A DNA stretch of 64,000 bases from Azospirillum rugosum (lineage in GTDB: Bacteria; Pseudomonadota; Alphaproteobacteria; Azospirillales; Azospirillaceae), in the NCBI RefSeq assembly GCF_017876155.1, contig NZ_JAGINP010000015.1, forward strand, positions 151,042 to 215,041. Reading direction: 5' to 3'. The notes beneath the pieces are model-generated. The model was not told the origin of the DNA, made no database searches, and was given only the letters and a program-made list of their open reading frames with translations. This document shows, one piece after another, positions 37,501 through 46,426 of the stretch; the stretch's first letter is position 1, and each line of letters opens with the position of its first letter. The translations under genes were made by a program, and so were the position numbers.

Positions 37501-37790
37501 GTCCAAGCGTCGTTGGCCCAGGCGTCGTCAGCCCAGGTATCGACCGCGGCGCAAGCCGTCGGCAGGCCAAGATGCCGCACCGCCTGGCAAAAGGCGGCGT
37601 AGGAGTTTCCGCTGTGCGTTCCAAGCTCGACGAAGCGCGCCGGGCGCAGCGCGTCCATGATCCAGAAAGCAAAAGGCGTATGACCAAGCCAAGGCGGCGG
37701 GGCAGTAACGAGTTCCGGGGAGAGCAGGCTGATCGACCGGAACAAGCGGCCCGGAGCATCGGAAGCCGGAGCCTTCACACGCAAATCCAC
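34530..37790 (-). CDS. Methyltransferase - coiled coil - tandem GT2 fusion
   Basis: About 1086 residues. GTG 37790 has a ribosome binding site (agagg) 5 bp upstream; GTG 37820 is an alternative. Residues ~1-230 are a methyltransferase closely related to the N-terminus of the gene at 24891-28538 (FVELGTHSGNSYAAFCQAV, LLHIDGRHSYDAVRHDFETW). A coiled coil (~240-315) leads to the linker SLLSSTSWRLSAPVR often seen before GT2 domains. Two GT2 domains follow: ISVVMPVYN at ~538 with MDHDDRL at ~626, and VSLIVPTRDKVG at ~798 with NNDIEV at ~883. It likely adds two sugars and a methyl group to the surface polysaccharide. Confidence 0.87.
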   Translation of the reverse strand: MDLRVKAPASDAPGRLFRSISLLSPELVTAPPPWLGHTPFAFWIMDALRPARFVELGTHSGNSYAAFCQAVRHLGLPTACAAVDTWADDAWANDAWTGDPQAGHGGEEVYRTFAAHHDPRYGAFSRLMRMTFDEAVSEFDDGSIDLLHIDGRHSYDAVRHDFETWRPKMSRRGVVLFHGIAERRGDAGVWRLWEDVSAAHPSFAFLHAHGLGVLGLGEDVPDAVRALFAVQAEGGEALDTVRRLFERLGEGAVQAEAVQELEERLRHLDTEAADRARALADAEDRLRRQDLELAVQKRTTDELRDLLAQREYQIGSLLSSTSWRLSAPVRQCGRVYQEVNRAYRRCVHRMTLVPHSDIKPADGGGYESTGGDPAFLLQSSRGRLPSRWCVISYKVLRASAPLTPLLYADGGQGFDERTAIRLPVDTIGEVNQLALLPPKTLALRFDPATRPMSFEIADFTIREIGRTHLLLDYARRNPRRLLAHLVRHGWQATKQQVAQDLLPGDRAADYETWVRLYDTLDPEELAAIRADAARLARRPLISVVMPVYNTPEAYLREALDSVLAQLYPDWELCIADDASTAPHIAPLLAEYQARDRRIKVVRRAANGHISAASNSALELATGEFVALMDHDDRLTPHALYMVAVELNRHPDADILYSDEDKIDARGRRHDPHFKSDFNLDLLHGQNMVNHLGVFRRSLIERIGGFREGFEGSQDYDLTLRAVEATTPARIRHIPAILYHWRVFAESAAFSTVDLPRATAAAHRALTEHFQRRGVQASVETSPSTHRFTRIRYALPDPLPRVSLIVPTRDKVGLLKGCVDGLLQRTDYPDLEIIIVDNNSEEAKTFAYFDTLKDEPRVRILRYEAPFNYSSINNFAVAQATGSVIGLINNDIEVIGADWLKEMVSHALRPEVGAVGAKLYYADGTVQHAGVVTGICGVAGHGHKGLARDAHGYFSRAQLTQNLSCVTAACLIMRRAVFEEVDGLDEANLAVAFNDVDFCLRIRDRGYLVVWTPFAELYHLESASRGPDTAPDKVQRFMSEVNYMRRRWGDRLAQDPYYNPNLSLDAEDFGLAFPPRVLKPWLDKEST

Positions 37791-38009
37791 AGTCGCCTCT
37801 TGTTCTGCCCTGCCCCACACGGCAAACGGAGCCCTTGCGGTCTCTGATGGGTATGACGATCACATATCCTGTATTGAAAGGTGCGCTGTCAAACCCGATC
37901 GCCTGCCCCTTGCGTCTTCCCGCAGCGGCCGGCGGCAGACATACGCTGACACTCAGGGGAATGCAAGGCGGTGGTCCGCACCCTTGCTGCGATGCGGCAT
38001 CCGGCCGGC

Positions 38010-39107
38010 TCAGCCCCCGTTCCCGCCCCGCGAGGCCGCGTCCCGCAAGGCGTCGGCCAGCTGCGGCGCGGTGACGGAAAGCGCGTAGCGGTCTTCCACC
38101 AGCCGCCGGCCGGCGGCGCCCATGCGGGCGCGCAGTTCCGGATCGGCGGCCAGCCGGCCAAGCGCGTCGGCCCAGGCGTCCTCGCCCTCGGCCAGGAAGC
38201 CGTTCACGCCATGCCGCACCAGGCTGGTGTTGACGCCGACCGGGGAGGCGACGACCGGCCGGCCGGCCGCCATGTACTGGATCAGCTTGTAGCCGCACTT
38301 GCCGCGTTCCCACGGGCTGTCCGGCAGGGGCATGATGCCGATGTCGAGGCGGCCCAGCTCCTCGGTCTCGCTCTCCTCGCGCCACGGCACGCAGACCGCC
38401 GGCACCGGCATGATGGGGGGCAGGGCGGCCTCGGACGCCCCGATGACCCGCAGCCGCACGGCCGGCCCGAGCCGGGCGAGCGCATCCCCGACCATGCCGA
38501 GATAGCGCGCCGTGGACGGCGAACCGATCCACCCCACGGTCGCCGGGCCGTCAGACGTGCCGGGGAAGGGAAGCAGCGGGTAGCGCGCGGGATCCACCAC
38601 CGTCGGCAACAGGCGGACGTCGGGGCAGCCGGCGCCGCGCGCCCAGTCGGCCAGATAGGGGTTGCCGGCCAGCACGACCCGCGCCTTGCGGGCGAGCGTC
38701 GCGAACTTGCCGCCGAGCACAGCCCGCACCGGCGCCAGCCGGTGGCCGGCGTAGCGTTCGAACCAAGCGTCGTCGATGTCCATGACGTAGGGAACGCGGC
38801 CGAGCCCCGCCGCCGCTTCGGCCGCGAAGGGCAGCCAGGGCAGGGCTTCCTTCTCCAGCCAGACCAGGTCGTGGCGCCGCGACGCCCGCAGCGCCGTGAT
38901 GCGCCGGGCGTAGGCGGCGGCGATCCGGCGCCGGTCGGCCGGCCCCCCGCTGTAGAGCCTGCGCAGGTAATCGTCGTCGAGCAGCGGGGCTTCGGTCACC
39001 TGGAAACCCGCGTCGCGCAAGGCCGGCAGGTAGGCGAGGAAGCGCAGCCGGCTGCTCGCCCCCAGCCGGCTGTAGCGGGTCAGCATCAGGATCGATGGAC
39101 CGGTCAC
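38010..39107 (-). CDS. Family 4 (GT-B) glycosyltransferase
   Basis: A 365-residue protein with a GTG start. It has a GT-B shape: an N-terminal ILMLTRYSRLGASSRLRFLAY, the middle YVMDIDDAWFERYAG, and in the C-terminal half VGWIGSPSTARYL followed by the donor-binding region WERGKCGYKLIQYMAAGRPV (~265-290) with a typical K...E-like patch and a Gly-rich loop. It is the most upstream gene of this minus-strand block. It could add a sugar to the rhamnose-containing polymer. Confidence 0.83.
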   Translation of the reverse strand: MTGPSILMLTRYSRLGASSRLRFLAYLPALRDAGFQVTEAPLLDDDYLRRLYSGGPADRRRIAAAYARRITALRASRRHDLVWLEKEALPWLPFAAEAAAGLGRVPYVMDIDDAWFERYAGHRLAPVRAVLGGKFATLARKARVVLAGNPYLADWARGAGCPDVRLLPTVVDPARYPLLPFPGTSDGPATVGWIGSPSTARYLGMVGDALARLGPAVRLRVIGASEAALPPIMPVPAVCVPWREESETEELGRLDIGIMPLPDSPWERGKCGYKLIQYMAAGRPVVASPVGVNTSLVRHGVNGFLAEGEDAWADALGRLAADPELRARMGAAGRRLVEDRYALSVTAPQLADALRDAASRGGNGG

Positions 39108-39224
39108 CGCGGGCGGTTCCCGTGCCGTCCGTTCCGTTGCAAACCGCGCTTGGTCATCATGGGGGACCGGGTGGAGTTTCTGTTGGAAAGGGCGGTTCGA
39201 TCGGGCCGTCTGGGGCGGGCCGCC

Positions 39225-39273
39225 TGGAATGTTGTCGCGACCGGACGGGGGGAGCGCTTGGAGTCTTGTCGCG
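39225..39273 (-). repeat. Two iterons downstream of the replication gene
   Basis: Two copies of the 15-bp iteron lie at 39225-39239 and 39259-39273 (read here as tggaatgttgtcgcg and tggagtcttgtcgcg), 34 bp apart. The second lies in the loop of a GC hairpin (cgggggga 39246-39253 / tccccccg 39274-39281). This places Rep binding sites just past the rep stop codon as well as upstream of it. Confidence 0.75.
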
Positions 39274-39290
39274 TCCCCCCGCGGTGGCGG

Positions 39291-40229
39291 TCAGCGCATC
39301 AGTTGCGCCATCTTGCGCTCCGGAATCGGCGGGGGCGAGGGGTGCAGGAGAAGCCCGTGCTCCTCCACGTCGACCCGCGCGTCGGGGTAGACGGCAAGGG
39401 CCAGTTGCAGAGCCTCGATGAAGCGCTTCCGGAAATCGCGCAGCCGGGCGTAGCCGGCGCCGAACTGCTCGAACACCGCCGGCCAGGTGATGGTCGTCGA
39501 CTTGCTCAGGCTGTGCAGCCGGTAGGCCAGCCAGATGTAGATGTCGATGCTCGTGCTGTTGTTCTGGATGTGCCGCAGCGCCGGTTCCCAAATGGGCACC
39601 GGATGAGCCTTCAGTTCGCGGAAGAAGGCTTCGGAGAGCAGGACGCGGTCTTCCCACAGCGTGCCTTGCGGGGAATTGTGCTCCGACGAGAAATGGATGC
39701 CGCCCTTGACGATCGAGTCCTTCTCGAAGCCCAGGCTGTTGGCGTCCTCCCAGGCGAAGGTCAGGTTGCAGGCGGCGATGCGCGAGGCCTGTTCCCGGAT
39801 GTCCCGGTAGGTCTGGCCGCCCACGGACAGGCCCATGCGGTCCAGCCAGTCGTGCATGCTGCGGCCCAGCTCGACCTCGCGGCTGTCGGTCTGGAGGGCG
39901 CGGGTCTGCAGGTAAAGCAGGATCATCCGCGCACGGCTTCCATAAGGAACGCCGTAGAGCTTGAAGCCGCCGCCGCGAACCGGCAGTCGACCGGGCTCGA
40001 TCAGCAGACGAATCCGGTGGCCTCGCCTTTCCCAAGGCTGGTCGTCCGGCAGGCGGCGGTGCGGAAGAGCGGTCAAGGCAAAGCCTGAATAGGTAATGCC
40101 AAGCTCTTGCCGTTCTTCCTCCAAGACCGCCGCAGCGATGTCGATCAGCGAGCGCTGCTCCGGATCGGTCTGGAGTGCTTTCGCCTGCTCGCGACCCACC
40201 TGACTGATCAGGCGATGCAACTGGCCCAT
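39291..40229 (-). CDS. repA: Plasmid replication initiator (RepA_C family)
   Basis: A 312-residue protein from ATG 40229. The frame stays open to 40349 (GTG), but an iteron lies inside that extra part, so the shorter start is preferred. Conserved family stretches include RLPVRGGGFKLYGVPYGSRA, ILLYLQTRALQTDSREVELG and SMHDWLDRMGLSVGGQTYRD. A winged-helix DNA-binding fold is expected for iteron-binding initiators. It would bind the 15-bp iterons around it and open the origin. No parA or parB gene is in the window. Iterons overlap its promoter region, so self-repression is likely. Confidence 0.88.
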   Translation of the reverse strand: MGQLHRLISQVGREQAKALQTDPEQRSLIDIAAAVLEEERQELGITYSGFALTALPHRRLPDDQPWERRGHRIRLLIEPGRLPVRGGGFKLYGVPYGSRARMILLYLQTRALQTDSREVELGRSMHDWLDRMGLSVGGQTYRDIREQASRIAACNLTFAWEDANSLGFEKDSIVKGGIHFSSEHNSPQGTLWEDRVLLSEAFFRELKAHPVPIWEPALRHIQNNSTSIDIYIWLAYRLHSLSKSTTITWPAVFEQFGAGYARLRDFRKRFIEALQLALAVYPDARVDVEEHGLLLHPSPPPIPERKMAQLMR

Positions 40230-40305
40230 AGCGCGCTGTTCTCGCCGTTTGTTCCAGGTCAACTTAGGTTTCGATCCATAACACGGCAGGTAGACGGCGG
40301 CAATT

Positions 40306-40654
40306 TGGAATCTTGTCGCGCAGACTATTTGTAAGGTTACTAGATTCACCTATTTGTTTGAGCGACAAGACTCCAGTAGAGAATCGCGAGTCGCGCGACA
40401 AGAGTCCAGGAATCCCGCGACAACACTCCAGGGGATAACCCGTTCCACCTGTGGAAGCTTGGGGTGACGCGACAAAACTCCAGATTTAGCCTTGCGAATC
40501 GCGGGTTTGCGGCGACTCGGCCGCTCCGGCGATTCGCCGCGCGACTCGCCGGAGCGGCCGGCGGGCCGCGCGGCGGCCCTGTCTGGCGCGGATTTACCGC
40601 GGCAGCGGTCCGGCCGGGCGGGGGAGACGGGGGCGGGGGCGCGACAAGACTCCA
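40306..40654. other. Iteron-type origin of replication
   Basis: Six 15-bp iterons, consensus CGCGACAAsAyTCCA, lie upstream of repA. One is in reverse orientation (40306-40320); five are direct: 40361-40375, 40394-40408, 40416-40430, 40468-40482 and 40640-40654. The start-to-start spacings of 33, 22 and 52 bp are close to whole helical turns. An A/T-rich stretch (40321-40372) between the divergent iterons is a good candidate for strand opening. A near-match to a DnaA box (aggggataa, 7 of 9) is at 40430-40438. This fits an iteron plasmid or chromid origin. Confidence 0.85.
40518..40560. repeat. 43-bp hyphenated palindrome inside the origin
   Basis: A perfect 15-bp inverted repeat (cggccgctccggcga at 40518-40532, tcgccggagcggccg at 40546-40560) is separated by 13 bp. 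It lies between the fourth and fifth direct iterons and is unrelated to the iteron sequence. It might bind a dimeric regulator or partition protein, or form a transcript hairpin. Confidence 0.8.
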
Positions 40655-40694
40655 ACCCTCTCCGCCTCCCCGGGGCCTGCGGCGGCGTCTGGTT

Positions 40695-41654
<960 letters not shown>

Positions 41655-41792
41655 GGGGCCCCTCTCGGCAACGGTTTGGACCATTCCGGCCGCGCCGTCG
41701 TCGGGGACGGCGGCCGGGACTCCGAGGGGGAGGAATGCGCGCGCCGGCGGCCGGATGTCCAGATGTTTGGGCCGCGATATTTTGCGGCGGGA

Positions 41793-43709
41793 TCAGGCGC
41801 CGGGGATGCCCCCGGGGATGTCGTCGAGGATGCCCCGGGCGCGCAGGTCCTCCACCACCCGCAGGGCGAGCGCGTCGGCGTCCTCCGCCGTGGTATCGAG
41901 CCGCAGGTCGGGCGCGTCCGGCCGCTCGTAGGGGGAGTCGACGCCGGTGAAGTTGCGCAAGGCGCCGGACCGCGCCTTGGCGTAAAGCCCCTTGGGGTCG
42001 CGCCGCACGCACTCCTCCAGCGGCGTGTCCACGAACACCTCCAGGAACAGGCCGTCGGGGAACAGGGCGCGCAGGGCCTCCCGCTCGGCCCGGAAGGGGG
42101 CGATGAAGGCGCAGAGCACGATCAGCCCGGCCTCCGTCATCAGCTTCGCCACCTCGCCCACGCGCCGGATGTTCTCGACCCGGTCGGCATCGGTGAAGCC
42201 CAGATCGCGGTTCAGCCCCAGCCGGACGTTGTCGCCGTCCAGCATCATCGTGTGGTGGCCGAGCGCGTGCAGCCGCCGCTCCACCCGGTTGGCGACGGTG
42301 GACTTGCCGGCGCCGGACAGGCCGGTGAACCACAGGACCGCCGGGCGCTGCCGCTTGGCCGCGGCGCGTTCCGCCGACGACACGGCCAGTTCCTGGCGGT
42401 GCAGGTTGGCGGCGCGGCGCAGCGGGTGCAGGATCATCCCGGCGCCGACCGTCCGGTTGGAGAAGCGGTCCACCAGGATGAAGGAGCCGGTGTGGCGGTT
42501 CGCCGCATAGGCGTCGAAGGCGATCGGCGCCGCCGTGGACAGGTTGCACAGCCCGACCGCGTTCATCACCAGCGTCGCGGCGGCGGTGTGCTCCAGCGAC
42601 TCCACGTTCACCGCGTGGCGGAGCGCGGTGACGGTCGCCGGCACCCAGCGGGCCCCGGCCCGCAGCAGGTAGGAGCGGCCGGGGATCAGCGGCTCCTCCG
42701 CCATCCACAGCAGGTGCGCGGCGAACTGGTCGGCCACCTCCGGGCCTTCTTCAGGGCCGCTCAGCAGGTCGCCGCGCGCGGCGTCCACCGCCTCCTCCAG
42801 CGTCACGGTCACCGCGTCGCCGGCCCGGGCCAGGGGCACGTCGCCGTCGAAGGTGACGATGCGGGCGACGCGCGCGCGGCGACCCGACGGCCACACCGCC
42901 ACCGCGTCGCCGGGCGCCAGGTGGCCCGACAGCACCGTCCCGGACAGGCCGCGGAAGTCCGGATCCGGACGGTTCACCCACTCCACCAGGAAGCGCAGCG
43001 GCCCGGCGGCACCGTCCGCGCCCTCGCCCTCCACCGCCGCCGTCTCCAGATGCTCCAGCAGGGCAGGGCCCTGATGCCAGGGCATGGCGACGGAACGCCG
43101 GACGACGTTGTCGCCGCGCCGCGCCGACAGGGGGATCGCCGTCACCGCGGCGAAGCCGAGCGGAGCGGCGAAGGCCGCGAAGTCCCGCGCGATGGCGGCG
43201 AAGACCGCCTCGTCGAAGCCGACCAGGTCCATCTTGTTGACCGCCAGAACGACGTGGCGGATGCCCATCAGGGAACAGACGACGGCGTGCCGCCGCGTCT
43301 GGGTCAGCAGGCCCTTCCGGGCGTCGACCAGCAGCACCGCGAGCGCCGCGTTGGAGGCGGCGGTGGCCATGTTGCGGGTGTACTGCTCGTGCCCCGGCGC
43401 GTCGGCGACGATGAAGCTGCGCCGGTCGGTGGCGAAGAAGCGGTGGGCGACATCGATGGTGATGCCCTGCTCGCGCTCGGCCTCCAGCCCGTCCACCAGC
43501 AGCGAGAAGTCGATCCCGCCCTCCTCGTCGGCGCGGCCGCGGCTGTCGCGCCGGGCCTGCGCCAGCTGGTCGTCGGGCACCAGCCCGGCGTCGTGCAGCA
43601 GCCGGCCGATCAGCGTGGACTTGCCGTCGTCCACCGACCCGCAGGTGAGGAAGCGCAGCAGCCCCCGTTCGGGAATGGGCGCGGCGGCGGAGTTGGAACC
43701 GGCCGTCAT
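41793..43709 (-). CDS. nodQ: Sulfate adenylyltransferase subunit 1 / APS kinase (NodQ/CysNC)
   Basis: A 638-residue fusion. The N-terminal ~430 residues are the CysN GTPase (G1 GSVDDGKST, G3 DAPGHEQYTRNM, G4 NKMD). The C-terminal ~200 residues are an APS kinase (P-loop FTGLSGAGKST, NRDLGFTDADRVENIRRVGE, FIAPFRAERE). Together with CysD it makes PAPS, the active sulfate donor. It overlaps the upstream gene by one base (TGATG). In rhizobia NodPQ supplies PAPS for Nod factor sulfation; here a sulfotransferase-like fusion lies at the right end of the window. The C-terminal IPGGIPGA is an odd short repeat. Confidence 0.93.
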   Translation of the reverse strand: MTAGSNSAAAPIPERGLLRFLTCGSVDDGKSTLIGRLLHDAGLVPDDQLAQARRDSRGRADEEGGIDFSLLVDGLEAEREQGITIDVAHRFFATDRRSFIVADAPGHEQYTRNMATAASNAALAVLLVDARKGLLTQTRRHAVVCSLMGIRHVVLAVNKMDLVGFDEAVFAAIARDFAAFAAPLGFAAVTAIPLSARRGDNVVRRSVAMPWHQGPALLEHLETAAVEGEGADGAAGPLRFLVEWVNRPDPDFRGLSGTVLSGHLAPGDAVAVWPSGRRARVARIVTFDGDVPLARAGDAVTVTLEEAVDAARGDLLSGPEEGPEVADQFAAHLLWMAEEPLIPGRSYLLRAGARWVPATVTALRHAVNVESLEHTAAATLVMNAVGLCNLSTAAPIAFDAYAANRHTGSFILVDRFSNRTVGAGMILHPLRRAANLHRQELAVSSAERAAAKRQRPAVLWFTGLSGAGKSTVANRVERRLHALGHHTMMLDGDNVRLGLNRDLGFTDADRVENIRRVGEVAKLMTEAGLIVLCAFIAPFRAEREALRALFPDGLFLEVFVDTPLEECVRRDPKGLYAKARSGALRNFTGVDSPYERPDAPDLRLDTTAEDADALALRVVEDLRARGILDDIPGGIPGA

Positions 43710-44614
43710 CAGAAATAGCCCTCCCGCTTCTTGCGCTCCATGGAGGCCGGCTCGTCGCCGTCGATCAGGCGCCCCTGACGTTCGGAGGTCCGCGACGCGC
43801 GCATCTCCGCGATGATGTCCTCCACCGTCGCGGCGTCGGACTCGATGGCCCCGCTCAGCGGGTAGCAGCCGAGCGTGCGGAAGCGGACCCGGCGCATCTC
43901 CGGCACCTCGCCGGGGTTCAGCGGCAGGCGGTCGTCGTCCACCATGATCAGCGTGCCCGCGCGGTGGACCACCGGGCGCTCCGCCGCGAAGTAGAGCGGC
44001 ACCACCGGCAGCCCCTCCGCGGCGACGTAGCGCCAGACGTCCATCTCCGTCCAGTTGGACAGCGGGAAGACGCGGACCGACTCCCCCGGCCGGAGGCGCG
44101 TGTTCCACAGGCTCCACAGCTCCGGCCGCTGGTCGCGCGGGTCCCAGGCGTGGGCGGCGGTGCGGACGGAGAAGACGCGCTCCTTGGCGCGGCTCTTCTC
44201 CTCGTCGCGGCGCGCGCCGCCGATGGCCGCGTCGAAGCCGTGCCGGTCGAGCGCCTGGCGCAGCGCCTCCGTCTTCATGACGCGGGTGTGGACGGCGGAG
44301 CCGGAGCGGATCGGGTCGATCCCCCGCGCCACCCCGTCCTCGTTCCTGTGGACGATCAGGTTCAGCCCCAGCCGGCGCGCCGTCTCGTCGCGGAAGGCGA
44401 TCATCTCGCGGAACTTCCACCCGGTGTCCACGTGCAGCAGCGGGAAGGGCACCGGCCCGGGGTGGAAGGCCTTGCGCGCCAGGTGCAGCAGCACGCCGCT
44501 GTCCTTGCCGATGGAATAGAGCAGGACCGGCCGGGCGAAGGCCGCCGCGACCTCGCGCAGGATGGCGATCGATTCCGCTTCGAGCAGCCGGAGGTCGTTT
44601 GGCAGGGTCGGCAT
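43709..44614 (-). CDS. nodP: Sulfate adenylyltransferase subunit 2 (NodP/CysD)
   Basis: A 301-residue ATP pyrophosphatase-type enzyme of normal length. ATG 44614 is preferred over an in-frame TTG at 44632. It has the PP-loop YSIGKDSGVLLHLARKAF (~33-50), HVDTGWKFREMI, GGARRDEEKSRAKER and FPLSNWTEMDVWRYV. With CysN it forms APS from ATP and sulfate. The two genes are translationally coupled. Placement among polysaccharide genes, not cysteine genes, suggests a role in glycan sulfation. Confidence 0.94.
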   Translation of the reverse strand: MPTLPNDLRLLEAESIAILREVAAAFARPVLLYSIGKDSGVLLHLARKAFHPGPVPFPLLHVDTGWKFREMIAFRDETARRLGLNLIVHRNEDGVARGIDPIRSGSAVHTRVMKTEALRQALDRHGFDAAIGGARRDEEKSRAKERVFSVRTAAHAWDPRDQRPELWSLWNTRLRPGESVRVFPLSNWTEMDVWRYVAAEGLPVVPLYFAAERPVVHRAGTLIMVDDDRLPLNPGEVPEMRRVRFRTLGCYPLSGAIESDAATVEDIIAEMRASRTSERQGRLIDGDEPASMERKKREGYF

Positions 44615-44712
44615 CGCGTTCCCGCATTCCAAGGGGCAACCCGGCGGCGAACCGGGACGCGTGTGGGCTTACCGCAACCCCGGCCCTCCTGCCAAGGCCC
44701 CCGGCGGGGTGC

Positions 44713-46218
44713 TCAGCTTTGTTCTCGGGCCGGGCCGGTGCGGTCGGACGGCGGCGGGTGCAGCCGGGCCAGAAGGCCCGTCAGCCGCCCGATGGCGAGG
44801 CCGGTGAAGAGGCGCGCGGCGACTCCGCGGAAGGCCCGGCCGCGCGGCCCGCGCCGGACCAGGGCGGCCAGCAGGCGGCGGCCAGGGTGCGGGCCGGGCA
44901 GGAAGGTGGCCGTCGCCGCAGCTGTCGCCGTGACCGCGGCCGTGCCGCAGGGCGGGACGCGCCGGCGCAGCGTCTCGGCGAAGGCGGCGCGGCAGACCAG
45001 CTCGGCATCGGGCAGGCCGATCAGCAGGTGCAGCGGCCCGGCCAGCCGCCGGCGGGCCGTCGCCGACTGGGCCGCGAGCGCCAGGGCCGGGGCAAGCGCG
45101 AGCGAGGCCGCCAGCTTGGCCGCCAGCCGCAGGCCGGGCCGCCGCCGGTAGCCCAGGCTGTTCGACCCGTGCTGGACATAGTCGCCCAGCGACTGCGGCA
45201 GGTAGGCGATCCTGCCCTCCGCCGCGGCGCAGCAGGCGATCCAGTGGTCGTGGTAGGCGATCCGGCCGAGCGCCGGGAAGGGCAAGGCCAGCCGCAGCAG
45301 CGAGGCCCGGAACAGGCAGGCGCAGCCGGTGACGGCGTTGGCCATCAGAAGCGCGTCGAGGCTGTCGTGGCGGCTGTCCAGGCCGGGCCAGAAGGTTTCC
45401 GACACGACCCGGCCCGCGCCGTCCACCACCCGCATGTTGCCGAAGGCCAGGACGGCGCCCCCTTGCCCACCATCATCCTTCAGGGCGCCGATCAGGGCGG
45501 CGATCCGGCCGGGCGCCCAGCGGTCGTCCTGGTCGGCCAGGGCGACGAACTCCGCCTCCGCCGGGACGCGGCCCAGCGCGCGCTCGAAGTTGCGGTAGAA
45601 GCCGAGGTTGACCGTGTTGCGCACCGGGCGGAAGCGGCCGTCGCCGGAGGTCGCCTCCAGGATGTCCCGCCAGTGGGCGTCGTCGGAGCCGTCGTCTTCG
45701 ATCAGGCAGACCCAGCGTTCATGCGTCTGGGCGCGAATGGAGTCGACCTGCGCCCGGAACAGCGCCGGGTCGGGGTTGTAGGTGGCCATGGCGATGGCGA
45801 CGAGCGGGCCGTCGCCGTGTGGCAGTGCGTCACTGGAAGCCGTCGCCGCGGGCTCCTCCACGGCGACCGTTCCCGCCGGCCACTCCTCGCGCGCGCCGTC
45901 CGTCCACTCCAGAACCAGGGTGGGCCGCAGCGCCTCCCCCGCGCGTGTCCCTGGGAGCGTGGGCGGGAGCGTGGCCAGCCCCCAGAAGCCGCAGGCGAGA
46001 TCCGGGGCCAGCCCGTGGCGGCTCTGCGCGGCCTCGGCGTCGAGGCGGACGGTGTTCAGCCCCGTGGCCGGGAAGCGCGTCCCGCCGACCGTCACCGCGG
46101 CCGCGCGCAGCCGGGCACCCGGACGGGAGGCCCAGCCGGAAAAGCCCCAGATCAGATCATGGGGCGGTGAAATGCGGGGAGGCAGGCCGGGATCGAGATG
46201 CAGGAGGGTGGCGGGCAT
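44713..46218 (-). CDS. Family 2 glycosyltransferase with N- and C-terminal extensions
   Basis: A 501-residue protein starting at ATG 46218. The first ~130 residues (HLDPGLPPRISPPHDLIWGF...) have no recognised domain. The GT2 core follows: VAIAMATYNPDPALFRAQV (~137), LIEDDGSDD, and DQDDRWAPGR (~224) as the metal-binding acidic motif. The C-terminal ~120 residues are Ala/Arg-rich and partly hydrophobic, possibly a membrane anchor. It lies downstream of a divergent region shared with the DUF2142 gene. Acceptor and donor are unknown. Confidence 0.8.
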   Translation of the reverse strand: MPATLLHLDPGLPPRISPPHDLIWGFSGWASRPGARLRAAAVTVGGTRFPATGLNTVRLDAEAAQSRHGLAPDLACGFWGLATLPPTLPGTRAGEALRPTLVLEWTDGAREEWPAGTVAVEEPAATASSDALPHGDGPLVAIAMATYNPDPALFRAQVDSIRAQTHERWVCLIEDDGSDDAHWRDILEATSGDGRFRPVRNTVNLGFYRNFERALGRVPAEAEFVALADQDDRWAPGRIAALIGALKDDGGQGGAVLAFGNMRVVDGAGRVVSETFWPGLDSRHDSLDALLMANAVTGCACLFRASLLRLALPFPALGRIAYHDHWIACCAAAEGRIAYLPQSLGDYVQHGSNSLGYRRRPGLRLAAKLAASLALAPALALAAQSATARRRLAGPLHLLIGLPDAELVCRAAFAETLRRRVPPCGTAAVTATAAATATFLPGPHPGRRLLAALVRRGPRGRAFRGVAARLFTGLAIGRLTGLLARLHPPPSDRTGPAREQS

Positions 46219-46426
46219 TCCTCGGCCTTTGGCCTTCGGCGGGACCGGTGCGGCGTTGACGGGGTGGACGGGGCGCGCACTGTAACAGCCCTCCGGGAGC
46301 GTGGCGAGGACGCTTCGCCATTCCGTCATTCCACCATTCCCAAGGCAGCCCGCCTTGTGGTTCTGTCCGCCGTGGCCCGCCCCGGATCGCGGCCGCCCCA
46401 CGGAAAAACGGAACAGGGATCGGCGG

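Noticed and set aside
33057..37847. A 1596-codon open frame on the plus strand
   Set aside because: It runs opposite rmlB, rmlC and the methyltransferase-GT2 gene, whose products are clear; the composition is not that of a real protein.
40430..40458. Second DnaA box at tgtggaagc (40450-40458)
   Set aside because: Only six of nine positions match; only the copy at 40430-40438 is kept, as a weak candidate.
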